Positions 43,948 to 55,139 of a stretch of DNA of 64,000 nt are shown one piece after another; within the stretch, counting starts at the first letter, position 1; every line of letters starts with the position of its first letter. Made by a program: the position numbers and the translations under genes. Under the pieces are notes generated by a model. It was not told the origin of the DNA. It did not search any database and saw only the letters and a program-made list of their open reading frames with translations. The DNA is taken from positions 434,001 to 498,000 of the forward strand of contig CM062387.1 of NCBI GenBank assembly GCA_031310005.1, written 5' to 3'. This stretch comes from Dactylellina haptotyla. Lineage: Eukaryota > Ascomycota > Orbiliomycetes > Orbiliales > Orbiliaceae.

Positions 43948-44760
43948 ATGGCCTCCTCCGACACGACAGCAACGAATAGCGTTTTTCTGATCCCAGAGAT
44001 TCTCGAGAATATCCTAGTCAACGATGGAAGCTTTGCCGCCATCGATCTTATTTTCTACCGAGCGGTCTGTAGGACCTGGAGAGATGTTATCGATAACTCT
44101 CCCACTCTAAGAGAATATATGGAGACGGGAGTGATGCCATACAAGGGTCTAGTCCGTATGAAGACCGAGGAAGAATTGAGAGAGTATTGCAGGCACCCTG
44201 TCACTACTCCAAAAGCTCGAGATGTCATCCAGATTTTCTGGAAGAAACTGGTCCGAATATTCAGGAAACACAATGGAGAGGCCGTCTCAACCACGGGCTA
44301 TCCACTCGGTCCGGTTCCTGAGCAGGAAGTTATCAAACTCTTCGAACTATTCGTCGAAAGGACGAAGGGGACGGCTTTGATATTTCCGCCGCCTCCTCCA
44401 TATCAAGATAATAGCTGCCCCATGGAATCATCGCCCTACAGGAAACCACAGCAGCAATCTTCGGAATCGATCGAAGAAGCTTACTGGAAGCCGTCTCTAC
44501 TGGTTGATTCGATGATACATATTGTTTTCGCGGTTGCTCGCGCCGGCCACTTCAAATTGATATCCGACCCGCAAGATACATCAAATTACATCATATCGGA
44601 GATTTTATCTATATCGATCATTGGGGTGAAAGGGCCGGTGGTCGATTCTAGCGGGCGCTCTGAAGGTGGCGTTAAGGAATTTTCAGCCAGACATGAGTCT
44701 GATTTGTGGATGTCATTACATTTGGACGAATCTCTAAAAGTAGATCTTTTCTGGGGTTGA
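43948..44760 (+). CDS. F-box protein, family 1, copy g
   Basis: Single exon, 270 residues. F-box: VFLIPEILENILVNDGSFAAIDL...YRAVCRTWRDVIDNSPTLREY, with an insert of a few residues (NDGS) where most copies read xVP. TPKARDVIQIFWKKL and ALIFPPPPPYQ follow. The C-terminus is short. Closest relative in the window is the broken copy immediately downstream, which shares the LENIL...IDL...YRAVC wording. Confidence 0.82.
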   Translation: MASSDTTATNSVFLIPEILENILVNDGSFAAIDLIFYRAVCRTWRDVIDNSPTLREYMETGVMPYKGLVRMKTEEELREYCRHPVTTPKARDVIQIFWKKLVRIFRKHNGEAVSTTGYPLGPVPEQEVIKLFELFVERTKGTALIFPPPPPYQDNSCPMESSPYRKPQQQSSESIEEAYWKPSLLVDSMIHIVFAVARAGHFKLISDPQDTSNYIISEILSISIIGVKGPVVDSSGRSEGGVKEFSARHESDLWMSLHLDESLKVDLFWG

Positions 44761-45039
44761 TCGGGTATCGAATTTTCAACAAGCTTCACCATCGTGTCTG
44801 GTGCGCATTATCCAGATATCGGTGCTCTCATAGCCTAACTGACGGATTCGGTTGCCAGGGGATTCCCTTAAAACAGTTTCGTACTCTTGACAAATACGAG
44901 ACTTCTAGAAACCCTCGTGTCGAAATTCTTATATTACCAAACACAAATATCAAATCTAGAAGCATCAAAACCTTCTTTAGCAACGTTGTGCGCTTTTAGA
45001 CTTCATCTAAACTACAAAAACCGCCACATTCACTAAGAA

Positions 45040-45884
45040 ATGCCTACGAAACCCAAAAAAAGGCTCATAATGCCCTATTCATCCCCGAGGTCCTCGAAAA
45101 TATCCTCCTTCAAGGCGAATTTACCGTCATTGATCTTACCAGATACCGGGCAGTCTGCACTACTTGGCGAGATTTACTCGATAAATCACCGCGCATTAAA
45201 AAATATGCAAAAGTCGGTTACTGGCCTAAGAAAATGAGAGCCACCTAAAGTTTCAGTACTGGCGGCATCCGTCTGGTGATAACTCCGTCAGCCGTGGCTG
45301 TCCTCCAACTGCTCTGGGCAAAGCTTGTCCCACTTATCTTATTCACCTCGAGGAGGTATAGCCCCAAAACGGTAACGAGCAAGATCAAGAAAGCTCTTGA
45401 CGACATCTACCATCTTTTCGCCGTCTTTTCCAGAAATGCTAGTTTCATTGAACTCGGTCGAATATCCAAGTCTCGTTCTGGCCAATTTTCAGTTCGCGCC
45501 AACCTAGAGTCTCTGGCGAAGTTTTTTGGCGAAGAAACCAGTTACGATATACAGAGTCTTGTTGATTCATTTATCGCGGCAATCAGGGCACAATTTTTCG
45601 TGTACTATCAGCCGATAGTAACGCTTATGATGTCCCTTTGTGTTGGGGCGATGGAGATTGTTGAGGAATACGCCCTCCGGAAAAGGAAAGTTTCTGTCTG
45701 GAGGTCTCGGAGTGCCTTGGTACCTGTGGAAGCACATTTCATTCCAGCCAGTTTTTATAGCAGGAAAGGTGGGAATAAGAGAAATACAACCAGGTTTAAG
45801 CCGCAACAGGTGGGTTATTTCATGGTGGAATTTGAACTGCGAACCCCTTATCACATTGTTAAGGACTCCGAATTCCCCGAGTAG
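45040..45884 (+). pseudogene. F-box gene, family 1, copy h: broken by frame change and in-frame stop
   Basis: The frame that encodes the F-box (ALFIPEVLENILLQGEF, TRYRAVCTTWRDLLDKSP) and, further on, TPSAVAVLQLLWAKLVPL and a family-like C-terminal half is the same frame throughout (codon phase of 45246). It carries a TAA at 45246-45248 and has no ATG of its own. The likely ATG at 45040 is in another frame, separated by a run of seven A at about 45053-45060. No 5'/3' splice pair removes the stop and keeps frame. The downstream part, 45276-45884, stays open for 202 codons. Read as a recently broken duplicate of copy g; a sequencing slip in the A-run would explain only the first defect. Confidence 0.7.
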
Positions 45885-45934
45885 CATAGGAAATCGAATA
45901 GAACTATAAGAATCTCTAACGAATAAAAATCAAT

Positions 45935-46759
45935 TCAAAACTGTCTCAGAGCCACATTAAACGGCTCCCCGGGCACAAACTCCACAGAAAGTGTTCTCTC
46001 TTGTTCATCCCACGCGGCACGCCTGTTATTTTTCCTGAGATTCTTCACAAGATCGCTGACACCGCTCTTATCACGCTCGTGTTCGTCCTCCGGCATCTTT
46101 GCTCTAAACTGCACGATCTCCGGCCGAATATAGCTATCGTCGCCGTACGCTTTACCATGTTGCCCCCAGGGATTACTGCTCAGTAATTTATTACTGTCGA
46201 GAAAGAAGGCGCGCTCGCACAGTTTATGCACGATATTTACCAGCGGGTGTACGCATGATTTGAGTTGTTCGTAGTCCTTTAGGAATAATTCATCGAATAC
46301 TTTCCACGCCTCGTGGTTGGTGCCACGGAAAGGCGGGGACAGCGTACATTTGTAGTAGTTGAGTTTGTCCTGTTGTGTTGGCGGGGGTTGCAGGAGGACA
46401 ATGTGCTGCAACGGGTACTGGAAGGATGAGTACAGCTTGTGCATTTTGTGCAAAAGTAAAGGGCGATCTGGGGCGAAATTGGCGTCGTAAAGCATACGGT
46501 ATAGTCTGCTCCAGAAAAGAGACAGGATTTGACGGGCGACGGGGGTCAATTGCATCAACGAGGTCGCCGCGAGGCGTTGTTGCGGGTGCAGGCCTGTTAA
46601 AGAGTAGTATTTTACCAGCCAGGAAGTGGAGATGACGTCCCGCCAGATGCGACAGACGCCACGGCAAGAACCAAGCAGGTCCAGCGGGGGGACATCGCGG
46701 AAGATTATCTCTATAACCTCTGGGATCTGGAAGAGTCTTGAAGGCGGCAGAGTGGCCAT
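45935..46759 (-). CDS. F-box protein, family 1, copy i (inverted)
   Basis: Single exon, 274 residues. F-box: LFQIPEVIEIIFRDVPPLDLLG...CRGVCRIWRDVISTSWLVKYY. Family motifs: TPVARQILSLFWSRL and IVLLQPPPTQQ. It is the only intact family 1 copy on the minus strand, convergent with the broken copy h (50 bases between stops). The C-terminus is basic and Asn/Lys-rich (LVKNLRKNNRRAAW). Likely SCF adaptor. Confidence 0.84.
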   Translation of the reverse strand: MATLPPSRLFQIPEVIEIIFRDVPPLDLLGSCRGVCRIWRDVISTSWLVKYYSLTGLHPQQRLAATSLMQLTPVARQILSLFWSRLYRMLYDANFAPDRPLLLHKMHKLYSSFQYPLQHIVLLQPPPTQQDKLNYYKCTLSPPFRGTNHEAWKVFDELFLKDYEQLKSCVHPLVNIVHKLCERAFFLDSNKLLSSNPWGQHGKAYGDDSYIRPEIVQFRAKMPEDEHERDKSGVSDLVKNLRKNNRRAAWDEQERTLSVEFVPGEPFNVALRQF

Positions 46760-47372
46760 TTTCGCACTCTGGTAACGTAACCAGACTGTTAACTGTTGTT
46801 GTAGGCTTATGGGATCGAGTTACAGGGCAACACGTCGGCCATCCGACAGCTCCAGTATCCGTTTAAAGGCGAATTCGAAACAGACGAGCAACTGCCGTAT
46901 CGCTGTGAATCCCTAGTGTTCGTCGGTTGAAGTGCCCCGTTTGTGGGTATGCATCCACCAGGTTTCATGTGATTCTACGCGCAGGAATTCTCGGTATTGG
47001 TCCCAAAGCGTCCCGTCCCCGCTATTGTCTAAGTACCAACTTATAGTCTCCGCTGCGTCATAATGGAAGCCAAGCCGCATTACAAGTCGGGTTTTGAGGG
47101 GTGTGTTGGGAGGTGGTGAGTGGTATGTTCCCAAGGCAAGGTAAGGTCCGGCGCACACCATGGTCGTCCACGGGTAGAGTTCGTAGGGAGGGATTTTTAG
47201 GACTGACGCTGAAAACTGGCTATATCAAGCCGCGATGATTCAGATGGAAGCTGCTAAAGTAAGTGACTAACTTAATACTTGTTTCAAGAAGAATGCAAAG
47301 TTACACATGGCCAGCGCTGGGATTGTTCCCATCTCAGCCGCAAGACTCGCTTAATGTTTCCTCAGAACGACC
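46760..47372. other. Spacer with family 2 remnant
   Basis: 610 bases between two minus-strand F-box genes. It holds the fragment at 46913-47218 and the promoter of copy i. Confidence 0.5.
46913..47218 (-). pseudogene. Fragment resembling exon 2 of family 2 F-box genes
   Basis: A frame open from about 47218, after a TTTTCAG acceptor-like site, reads protein-like through PPYELYPWTTMVCAGPY and RLVMRLGFHYDAAETISWYL, then stops at 46913. The RLVMRL...ISWYLD stretch parallels the start of exon 2 in family 2 genes (FFMLRLFPQNLIKWMEI). It lacks the family C-terminus (WDDWRLE) and has no exon 1 of its own. It could be a decayed fifth copy or an extra 3' exon of the neighbouring gene. Confidence 0.35.
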
Positions 47373-48758
47373 TCACTCCCACCAGATACCTTGCGTCTCC
47401 CATCTGCTCGAATCGCCAGATGGAGCCTCATCCGAAAGCTCTTTCAGAACATCTTCAAAAAGCCCAGATCTCCAATGAAGAATATCGGCAGCAGCGAAGC
47501 TAACATCAGTGGTATTTTCGGCTTCGGAACTGAATTCAGGTTTAACGTAGCCCCAATTTTCCAGCCTCCAGTCATCCCAGATGCAAACTTTAAAATCAAC
47601 ACCGTCCTGATCCCTCCACCGTAACGGACGCACCCAGCTTGTTGGGCCGTAAGTTTCTCCCAGTCCGAAGAGTCGATGCCCGGCTTTGCAGATGCGTATC
47701 GGTTCCGTTTGTAGCCAGGCACCTGTTTCTAGCCAGGGAACTATCGGACCAAGCTGAGAGATTTCTCCATTATTTAAATATTTGACGAACAGGCCAGAGG
47801 TCTCTATAGATGGATGCGCGTCATCTCCGAAATCTCCAATCCGACCCTGGAGCTCGAATACGAGGGCCATGACCTGCTCCTCATCATCAATTGATATCTC
47901 CATCCATTTGATTAGGTTCTGCGGGAACAATCGTAGCATAAAAAAATGAAACAATTGGCATGATAGAACTAGAGGAAGTAATAAGATAGGTTAGCTCTCT
48001 TCTATAAGTTCTACGGGTACTCTCGGCTTATTCCCACCTTGCCAATCTTCTCCTCGTGCCGACTCGCTCGAATCGAGTAGAATCTGCTGCTGAAGAGCGT
48101 ACCACTTTGCAAGCCTGTTCCACAGGAAGTCTTTAACCGCTTTGACCGCCATGACTTCCCAGAAACCCCAGCTTTTGAAAAGAACCCCGGCAAAAGGTAT
48201 CGACAATCCATACTCCGGTCCAGTGGATGGCTCTCGGAGAGTACCTAAAAGATAGACGAGCCACAATCGATAAAAGGCCTTGATTATCCGCTGCTCTTCC
48301 TCAATTGTAGCAGGCTCATAGCTTTCCTTTTCTCCCTCGTTTTGTTTAGACGACAATTCTTTGTTCACAAAGTAGTTGCATAACTTCCGTATATTTCTAT
48401 GTGCCGTCATTATCTGGGCCCGAGCTTCTTCGGACATTCCTGCGGAGCCGAATATATCTCCCAAGCGACTTTCGTCGCGCTGATAGCCTGTATATTCTGA
48501 CACCCAGTTTTTAGCCTCTTCTGGCTCGGTGATCCGATTACGCATCTGCCTCTGACGCGCTTGGATAAAGTAGGCTTCGACTTTGTAAGGGCCAACTTCA
48601 TTCTCGAACACGTAGGAGATGAGCGACTCTTTATAATTTTGGTAAACATTGTAGTAAGATTTCGAGGCTAAAAGGAGCGCCACGAGACTGGTAAAGTCCG
48701 TTATACTCTTTAGTATTATGAACTTGATGTCAACCGCGAGTTCATCGAAAGAAGGCAT
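47373..48758 (-). CDS. F-box protein, family 2, copy A
   Basis: Two exons, 48758-48038 and 47968-47373, with a 69-nt phase-1 intron (GTGGGA donor), give 438 residues. The start is the ATG before PSFDELAVDIKFIILKS; the frame is open upstream to 48884. The N-terminal F-box-like helix pair (LAVDIKFIILKSI...LLASKSYYNVYQ) is followed by EAYFIQARQRQM, then EEQRIIKAFYRLWLVYLL before the intron. Exon 2 opens with LFHFFMLRLFPQNLIKW and carries the C-terminal signature CIWDDWRLENWGYVKPEF. These motifs recur in copies B-D. Predicted SCF-type adaptor by its F-box only; the C-terminal module has no assigned function. Confidence 0.75.
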
Positions 48759-49295
48759 CTTGGCGCGACGGTGTTGGCGATATTGAGTTGTGTTGCCCGT
48801 GAGGCGTTGGCCGGAATCTCGAGTATCTCTTGATATCGATCTCGAATGGCTCGAAGTTGAGATACTAGTACACGTCGGACACACTCGTATATATATCGCA
48901 AGAGGGGTCCATGATTCCTATCTCCTGAGCTACTGATTACGTGTTCTCGTCCGGCCGTACGAGTGTTTGTTATCGATAACAATCTGGAATCGCGGATCGT
49001 AGAACAGCAGAACTAAGCTCTAAGCCCAGGGCCCTGCCTTGCGGTTTTGGCACGTCCAGATTTAGAATTTATATGCCCAGGAACGGTTCGGGTTTCACGC
49101 GGCAACTTGAACCGAATGACTGCAACCCGCATGTCGCAGTGTCATACCTTTGGCGGAATAACGTTGGAAGGGGGACTATATGAAGCGCAACAATCGTGCC
49201 CGAATTTCGCTTCTTAGGGAGTATGGACAATACACCGCAAATGAACAGCCTCCTCGCTATTATCGTCTGCCGGCGCAAACGTTACAAACTTCATC
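48759..49295. other. Divergent promoter region
   Basis: Lies between family 2 copy A (minus) and the five-exon F-box gene (plus). An upstream extension of the copy A frame reaches 48884-48982 but lacks family features, so it was treated as leader. No other feature was seen. Confidence 0.5.
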
Positions 49296-51327
49296 ATGTT
49301 CGGGCGAAGGGTTGAAGAGAGACGGTTCGACTCGATCAATGCCATTATCTCATCCTTTCGACGTTTGTCCATTCGACCAAAATCCACTCGACGAACACCG
49401 GTACCGCGAGAACTCGTGATACCGCTTTTACCCACGGAAATTCTGGAAACGATATTTTTCTATGTAAGAAATCATGAAACCCAAAATTATGTGCATTTAG
49501 ATTCATATTTTGAGGAATTTCACCCCTTTTCCACAACCGCCATCTAACGAAGCTTATTTAGTTTTGGGAAAGCGACCCACCTACGGAGAATGTTCAAAAT
49601 TTCCGTTTGGCGTGTAGATTATTCAACGAAATCGCCGTACTGTATATCTACCGCGACCTCAAGTTGCGCCTCAACGACTTTGAAGAGCGACCCTGGTTGC
49701 AGCTTCGCAGTGACAGCAACAACGGGTTGAAATATGCTTCTGGGGTTTCAATATCCGGTTTCGTAAAAGGCTATAACAAATGGGGCTATTACAGAAGGGA
49801 GAGGCCACCCAAGTACAACCAAACGACTCGCGATTTCTCCCGCGCGGCTGTCAAAGAGCTGCTGGAGAAGCTTGAACCCGGCCAATTGAAAACATTCTCG
49901 TAAGTTATCATATTTCCTTTTTACAAAAAGAGTAAATGAATATGCACTAAAAAATTTTTAAAGCATTGCTGGACGGCATATGACTCCTAGACTCGCGAAA
50001 ATCTCCACCAGGCTACTATTTGATAGACAACCTAATTTGCGACACCTTTGTATCCCTCTCCCGTTACTTCTAAGACACGGAGACAACGTACTGGACGCCT
50101 TGATTGTTATCCCACGCTTTCAATCTCTCTATCTCACAGACGTCAAATATACAAGGCACATCGCGGATATCTGGGCCCTCCTCCAGAACTCATCCGACTC
50201 GCTCGTATCTCTAGCAATTAGATCTCCACAGAGAGGCCACAATGAGAACCAGCTACAATCGTATCTCGAGTGGAATCAAAGATTCAGACCAGATAGAGTC
50301 GGTCTCGCCAGGACAGAACTGCGACTTTCAAAGCTCCGCGACCTGTTCATCGAGGGAATACCTAATCTCGACCGCTTACTCGACGATTGTGCTCCGAACC
50401 TCGTCCCTTTCGAAACATTACGTATGTTGCGAATAGAGAAGTGCACATATGTGGACGCTTTTATGCTCAGATATTGCAACAAGATACGGATGCCGAATTT
50501 GAAATCTCTCCAAATACTGGAAAAATTCTCAACCGTAACATTCAACGCTGCCATGGTGGCTCTGGCACCGCTGGAAACTCTAGTCGTGTGCGGTGACTTT
50601 TGGGGCACTCAGCCAGAATGGACGCTCATCAAGACGCACCATGCCAAGACCCTGAAGAGGTTATGGGTGGACCATAAATACCAGGGTGCTTGGACTGGAC
50701 TTTCCAATTTATTCGACATGCAGAATAAACAAGCGCCCTACACTGACTGTTTCTTTCCGAATGGATGGCCGCAGTTGGAAGAAGTGGCTGTTGACCTTGC
50801 GGATGGGAAAGATGTGTGTAGTCCTTTCACTTATCCCTCCCGCCCTCTCATCTGCTTACATCGACTTTTGCTAACTTGATACAATTATGTGATATTTAGA
50901 TGATTCTCCCAGAATCTGTCAAGGCTTGTCGCCTTCTGGGATATAACAGCTATACGACATCTCTCAACATAGAACACGAATCTTACACAAACAAAATTAC
51001 CTCGTTTGGAGTTCCAGTAGGACAAGGGTCGAATCTTATTCTGGCGGCGTTGAGTAGACTCGACCCGCCGGCCACTAGCATAATCCCGCGACACCCATAC
51101 ATATACACAGTGGACAGGAAAAATCTTCGCAAAGCGAGGGATAAACCGGAGGCAAAGGCGATACTGATAAGTGATGTTAAGAAATTGATTCCGGATTCGC
51201 ATATTATGTTCTACGAGAGGATGGACCACCCATGGTCGGATAAGTGAGTCATATACTCTCTCTTAGTTTCTTTTCAATTGCTAACGGTTATTTTTGGAAT
51301 TTTAGCCAAGGCTCCTTGTGGTATTAG
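49296..51327 (+). CDS. Five-exon F-box protein (F-box plus leucine-rich-like C-terminus)
   Basis: Exons 49296-49463, 49562-49899, 49964-50813, 50900-51243 and 51306-51327 (introns 98, 64, 86, 62 nt with CTAAC/CTAAA branch points) give 573 residues. The classic F-box is split by the first intron: LLPTEILETIFFY | FWESDPPTENVQNFRLACRL. Leucine-rich stretches follow (LRHLCIPLPLLLRHG, RFQSLYLTDVKY, LRMLRIEKCTYVDAF, LKSLQILEKFSTV) with the spacing of irregular leucine-rich repeats. The short last exon adds seven residues. This is the common fungal FBX-LRR layout, unrelated to families 1 and 2 in sequence. Substrate unknown. Confidence 0.82.
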
Positions 51328-51380
51328 CGGTGCAAATGTTAAATTCGTAACAGTAGTGTAAAATGTAACATCTAATATTT

Positions 51381-52842
51381 CTAATTGAACCAACTATATT
51401 TTTCTTTGTCCACTTCAACCACTTTATCTCCACCCACCGTAAAAGTCCACTTCATCTCCAACTGGTTATAATCCCTCGTCTCCCCTGTGACCATGGCGCC
51501 AAACGTATCCTCCACTGTCTCAAACTCCGGGAAAACGTACCCCCACCTCTCGAGCCTCTGCTCATCCCATATACAGACTCTAAACTCCGGCATATCCCGC
51601 CAACTGAACGGCCGCACCCAACTCTTTACTCCATCCTTCTCATCAAAGCCGTACACTTTATGCTCAGGCCGACATATCCTCCACGGTGGAGTCCTCGGCC
51701 AGAAATCTGCAAACGTGAGCCTATTATGTTCGTTTGCCGCAGGTATGTCTAATTGGTCTAAACTCCAGAGATTTCCGTTAAGGTAATTTGCGAACAAATC
51801 CAACCAGCTAGTGAGCGGCCCTGCGATTTCATCCTCCCCCCCGTCGTCTCGTTCAACGTATTGCCTGTCGCATAATTGTTGAAAAAACCAAAGCCAACCA
51901 TCCCATACACCTTTATCCTCCATACTGGCGTGCCCTCCTTCAGCGTCGCTCATCCATTGTTGAATGTTACCCGGATATTGGGCTGCCATGACACGTGCGA
52001 ATGCGAACCTGCTGGACCCTATGAACCCGATACCCGGACGAAATATTAACAACTAGGCTTCCAACAAGGGGTATTTATTTCCATTCTTTTAGAGAAGAGT
52101 TTAATAACGACTTACCACCTCTCATAGTCGCGTAAAACTTAAATTGCTCCATAACAGGAAATAACCGTTCCCAGTAAAAGTCCTTGATCAACCGGACATC
52201 CATGAAATTCCAGAACCCCCAGATATCAAAAATAGACCCCATATGCTCGTAAAGTACCTCCACCGGCCCGGTGTCAACGTAACGATACTCCCGACAGAGC
52301 AGCACTACGATATATAGTCTGTAAAGGGCACCCATGATACGCCGTTTCTCTGATGCCGTCGCGCGGGTCGAATGCACGCTGTCCCATACACCGTGCGCCT
52401 TCTCGCGGGCGTTCAACTCTCGCTCGACGAATTCACGGCACTGCTTTCTTATCTGCTGATGGACCTCTTCTGCTATCTCCCATTGTATCTCTGTTGTGAA
52501 CGGTACTTTTTTCTCTAGGAGACCAGCTTTGAATCCGAATCCTGCATCGGGATCCGTGTCTACGTATGTAACATACTGGGTGATAACGTCGTCGAGTGTA
52601 TCCTGGTTGAAGAAGTTGTGTATGGTGATATTCTTCTTATACACCGAGATGAAGTGCGCTTCCCGTTTGTGTTGTCCTATCTCATTTTGCAACACCGTCT
52701 TTCGGATTGCGGGTCGGTATTGCTGGTAGACGGAATTGAAGGATCTGGAGGTCAAGATGAGAGAAAGAAGGGCTTCAAGGTCGGATAGGTTTCGCAAGAT
52801 GATGAATTTGAGGTCTACAGGGAGACTCTCGATGGTAGCCAT
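51381..52842 (-). CDS. F-box protein, family 2, copy B
   Basis: Two exons, 52842-52116 and 52018-51381, with a 97-nt phase-1 intron (GTAAGT donor, TTCATAG acceptor), give 454 residues. Start MATIESLPVDLKFIILRNLSD leads into LLSLILTSRSFNSVYQQY, an F-box-like region. EAHFISVYKKN and EKRRIMGALYRLYIVVLL precede the intron. Exon 2 begins SSRFAFARVMAAQYPGNIQQW and ends with CIWDEQRLERWGYVFPEF (Asp-Glu in place of Asp-Asp) plus a 40-residue tail. An alternative acceptor nearer the donor breaks frame. Same gene structure as copies A, C and D. Confidence 0.76.
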
Positions 52843-53062
52843 ATTTCCAACTTTTCAGCTGAGTTTGACTATTCAAACAGTGTATGCCTACGTTCGTGTC
52901 CGGAATGAAATAAATTGGAGTGATCAAGCAGATGAAGGATCAAGCCCTCTCAGACCGTATTTTTTTAGACGGCCCAAAGTCTTGGCACTTTATACTAGCC
53001 GCTCTAATAACTATTTAAGTATTTACATAAGCCACGATCGGACTACATGTGATATCCTTAAA

Positions 53063-54391
53063 TCACTGAATCTGAAGCAACCGTCGTAAAGAATCGCTCT
53101 CGTTTGTCTGCATGATATCTTTCAGATCCCTGGTTGTACCCGAGAAATCGACAAATTCATATCCCCAGCTCTCAAGCCTCCAATCATCCCACATACATGC
53201 CCCTAAAATTACCTTCTGCGTCCCTACTTTGCCCTCGTGGTACAATAATGGCTTCCACTCCCCTTCGTAAACCGGTACCTTTTCTCCTTCCCCAGTATTA
53301 CCTACGTTTTCTTTCAATTTCCTATCTGGGTATCGGAGCCTCAGCCCTTGTTTTCGGCCTTTCAAGTAACGGGTCTCCCAAAGGATTGATTCTATATGTT
53401 GATCTAAATAGTCGTAAAGCCTTGCTCCACGAATAGAAACATGCGCATCGTCGTATCGATTGCCAATTCGCGGATCTCGCCCGGGCGGGTATGAAGGGAA
53501 TCTGGACTCGCTATGCCATTCTTGACTAACACAGTGAGTCATGGTCTCCGGGAATTTATAAAGAGCCGTAGGGTTGAATCCGTAGCTCCGATGGTGCCCC
53601 ATTAAAAACGCTACTAGGATGTTAGTATTTTAATCTTTTATCATTGTTTATAAATAAGAAAAGGGTGATTACTCACTATTTATAACACCTGTATTCTGCG
53701 GCATCAAAACGCTAGCGATAAATGCATCCCGTTCAAGCAGGACGATGTTGAGGAAATCCCGGACAGCTTGAAGTTCCAACCGGCCCGTGAATTCCCAACT
53801 GTTGAGTACTTTCACCGCGAAATGGTTTTCAAAAGGGCTCGCTTTATTCTTTGCCATCAGGAGCCCGAATACCCAGAGACGATACGTCGCCCGTATGATC
53901 CTTTCTTCTTCTTGTAATGTAGGTCGTTTATTCCCTGCCGCACTGTTCTTCAATGGATTACACCTCGCCATCTCGTTACATGCGTAAAACTTGGAGAATT
54001 TGGTAATCAGTAGGTGGTTCCTGACTAGGATCGGCTTTAATTCTTCCCAAGTAAGTTCCGGGTGAATACTATGCTTTAAAGGGTAATTTCTGAAAACAGC
54101 ATCTGGATTGACGGCTGCAAGGTACCGTTCGATAGCCCAGCGTAGAATATCCGGGGGTAAGTTGAGGTGGTGAAGTCTTTGCGCGTACCGGCCAACGAAT
54201 ATGCTTTCTCGGCGGTATTTCAGCGCATCGTTCAGTCGGACATGGTTATCCACTAGATCTTGCAGGCAACGGTAAACGGAATTGAATGAGTCCGAGGCGT
54301 TTATTAGGGAGAGTAGACTCCAACAATCGGGGAGATTTATCAGGATTAAGTATTTGACGTCTGCCGGAAGATCGATGAGCCCAAGCGGCAT
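53063..54391 (-). CDS. F-box protein, family 2, copy C
   Basis: Two exons, 54391-53677 and 53613-53063, with a 63-nt phase-1 intron (GTGAGT...ACTAACATCCTAG), give 421 residues. The ATG at 54391 is chosen because it begins PLGLIDLPADVKYLILINL, as in the other copies; the frame is open upstream to 54691 without family features. Motifs: LLSLINASDSFNSVYRCL, RRESIFVGRYAQRL, EEERIIRATYRLWVFGLL, then in exon 2 CMWDDWRLESWGYEFVDF. The tail after the signature is short. Likely F-box adaptor. Confidence 0.76.
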
Positions 54392-55139
54392 CGCGGCTCG
54401 GAACGAGGTCGGCTCGTGACCGCGCCTGCTTGTTATCGGGATAGTTGTATTCCTTAGGTGGTTTTCTATGATTTTGGGACTAAGTCTTATATCGTCTTCG
54501 CTATTACTGAAATGAAACCACCAGCTTCGATATTGTGATATGTTGCTTCTTCTTGGTTGTATAAATTCTTGGTTTGGTGATGTTGGTGTTAATTTTATTT
54601 TGTCACAAGTTGACTCCAAATTAATAAATATGTCAGATTTCTGGTCGCAGATTAATGAGTCAATATTCGCTCGAGCGATAGACGCGATCAAGCCGGAAAA
54701 ACGGTAATCAGTCCCGTCCTAGAATACAGTTTATTTTTCCTTCCTACGATCTTTATGATCGGCCTAACTATAGAACGCCGCGTGCACGGAGACACCTGAG
54801 ATATTCGTATCTATCGGTTGCGTGTCAGAGAAAAGCGGCCTAGAGGTAGTAGTAATTGCATCGTAGAATTTTCGACGGTTCCAGCCGGGCTGCCGCTTTT
54901 ATATACTATAACTAGTGACGAATTCTGTAGTAACAAGGTATTAGTAATTCCGCAGTGCTCTTGACGAGAACACGCCCGGATCCTTATTTGGATCAGGATC
55001 GGGGCTGCAGAGCCGCCTCCCACAACACAAACAATTCGGACCCCGCTACCGTGTTCTATAACGTTAAACAAACAGGCTCGTTTAGACGTGGAGTTTTGGA
55101 ATTTCAAAAGAATTTGTTTGTATTTAATTCCTGAAGCAG
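54392..55139. other. Spacer between family 2 copies C and D
   Basis: Contains the upstream extension of the copy C frame to 54691, here read as leader, and promoter sequence. A 98-codon frame at 54811-55107 has no family feature. Confidence 0.45.
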
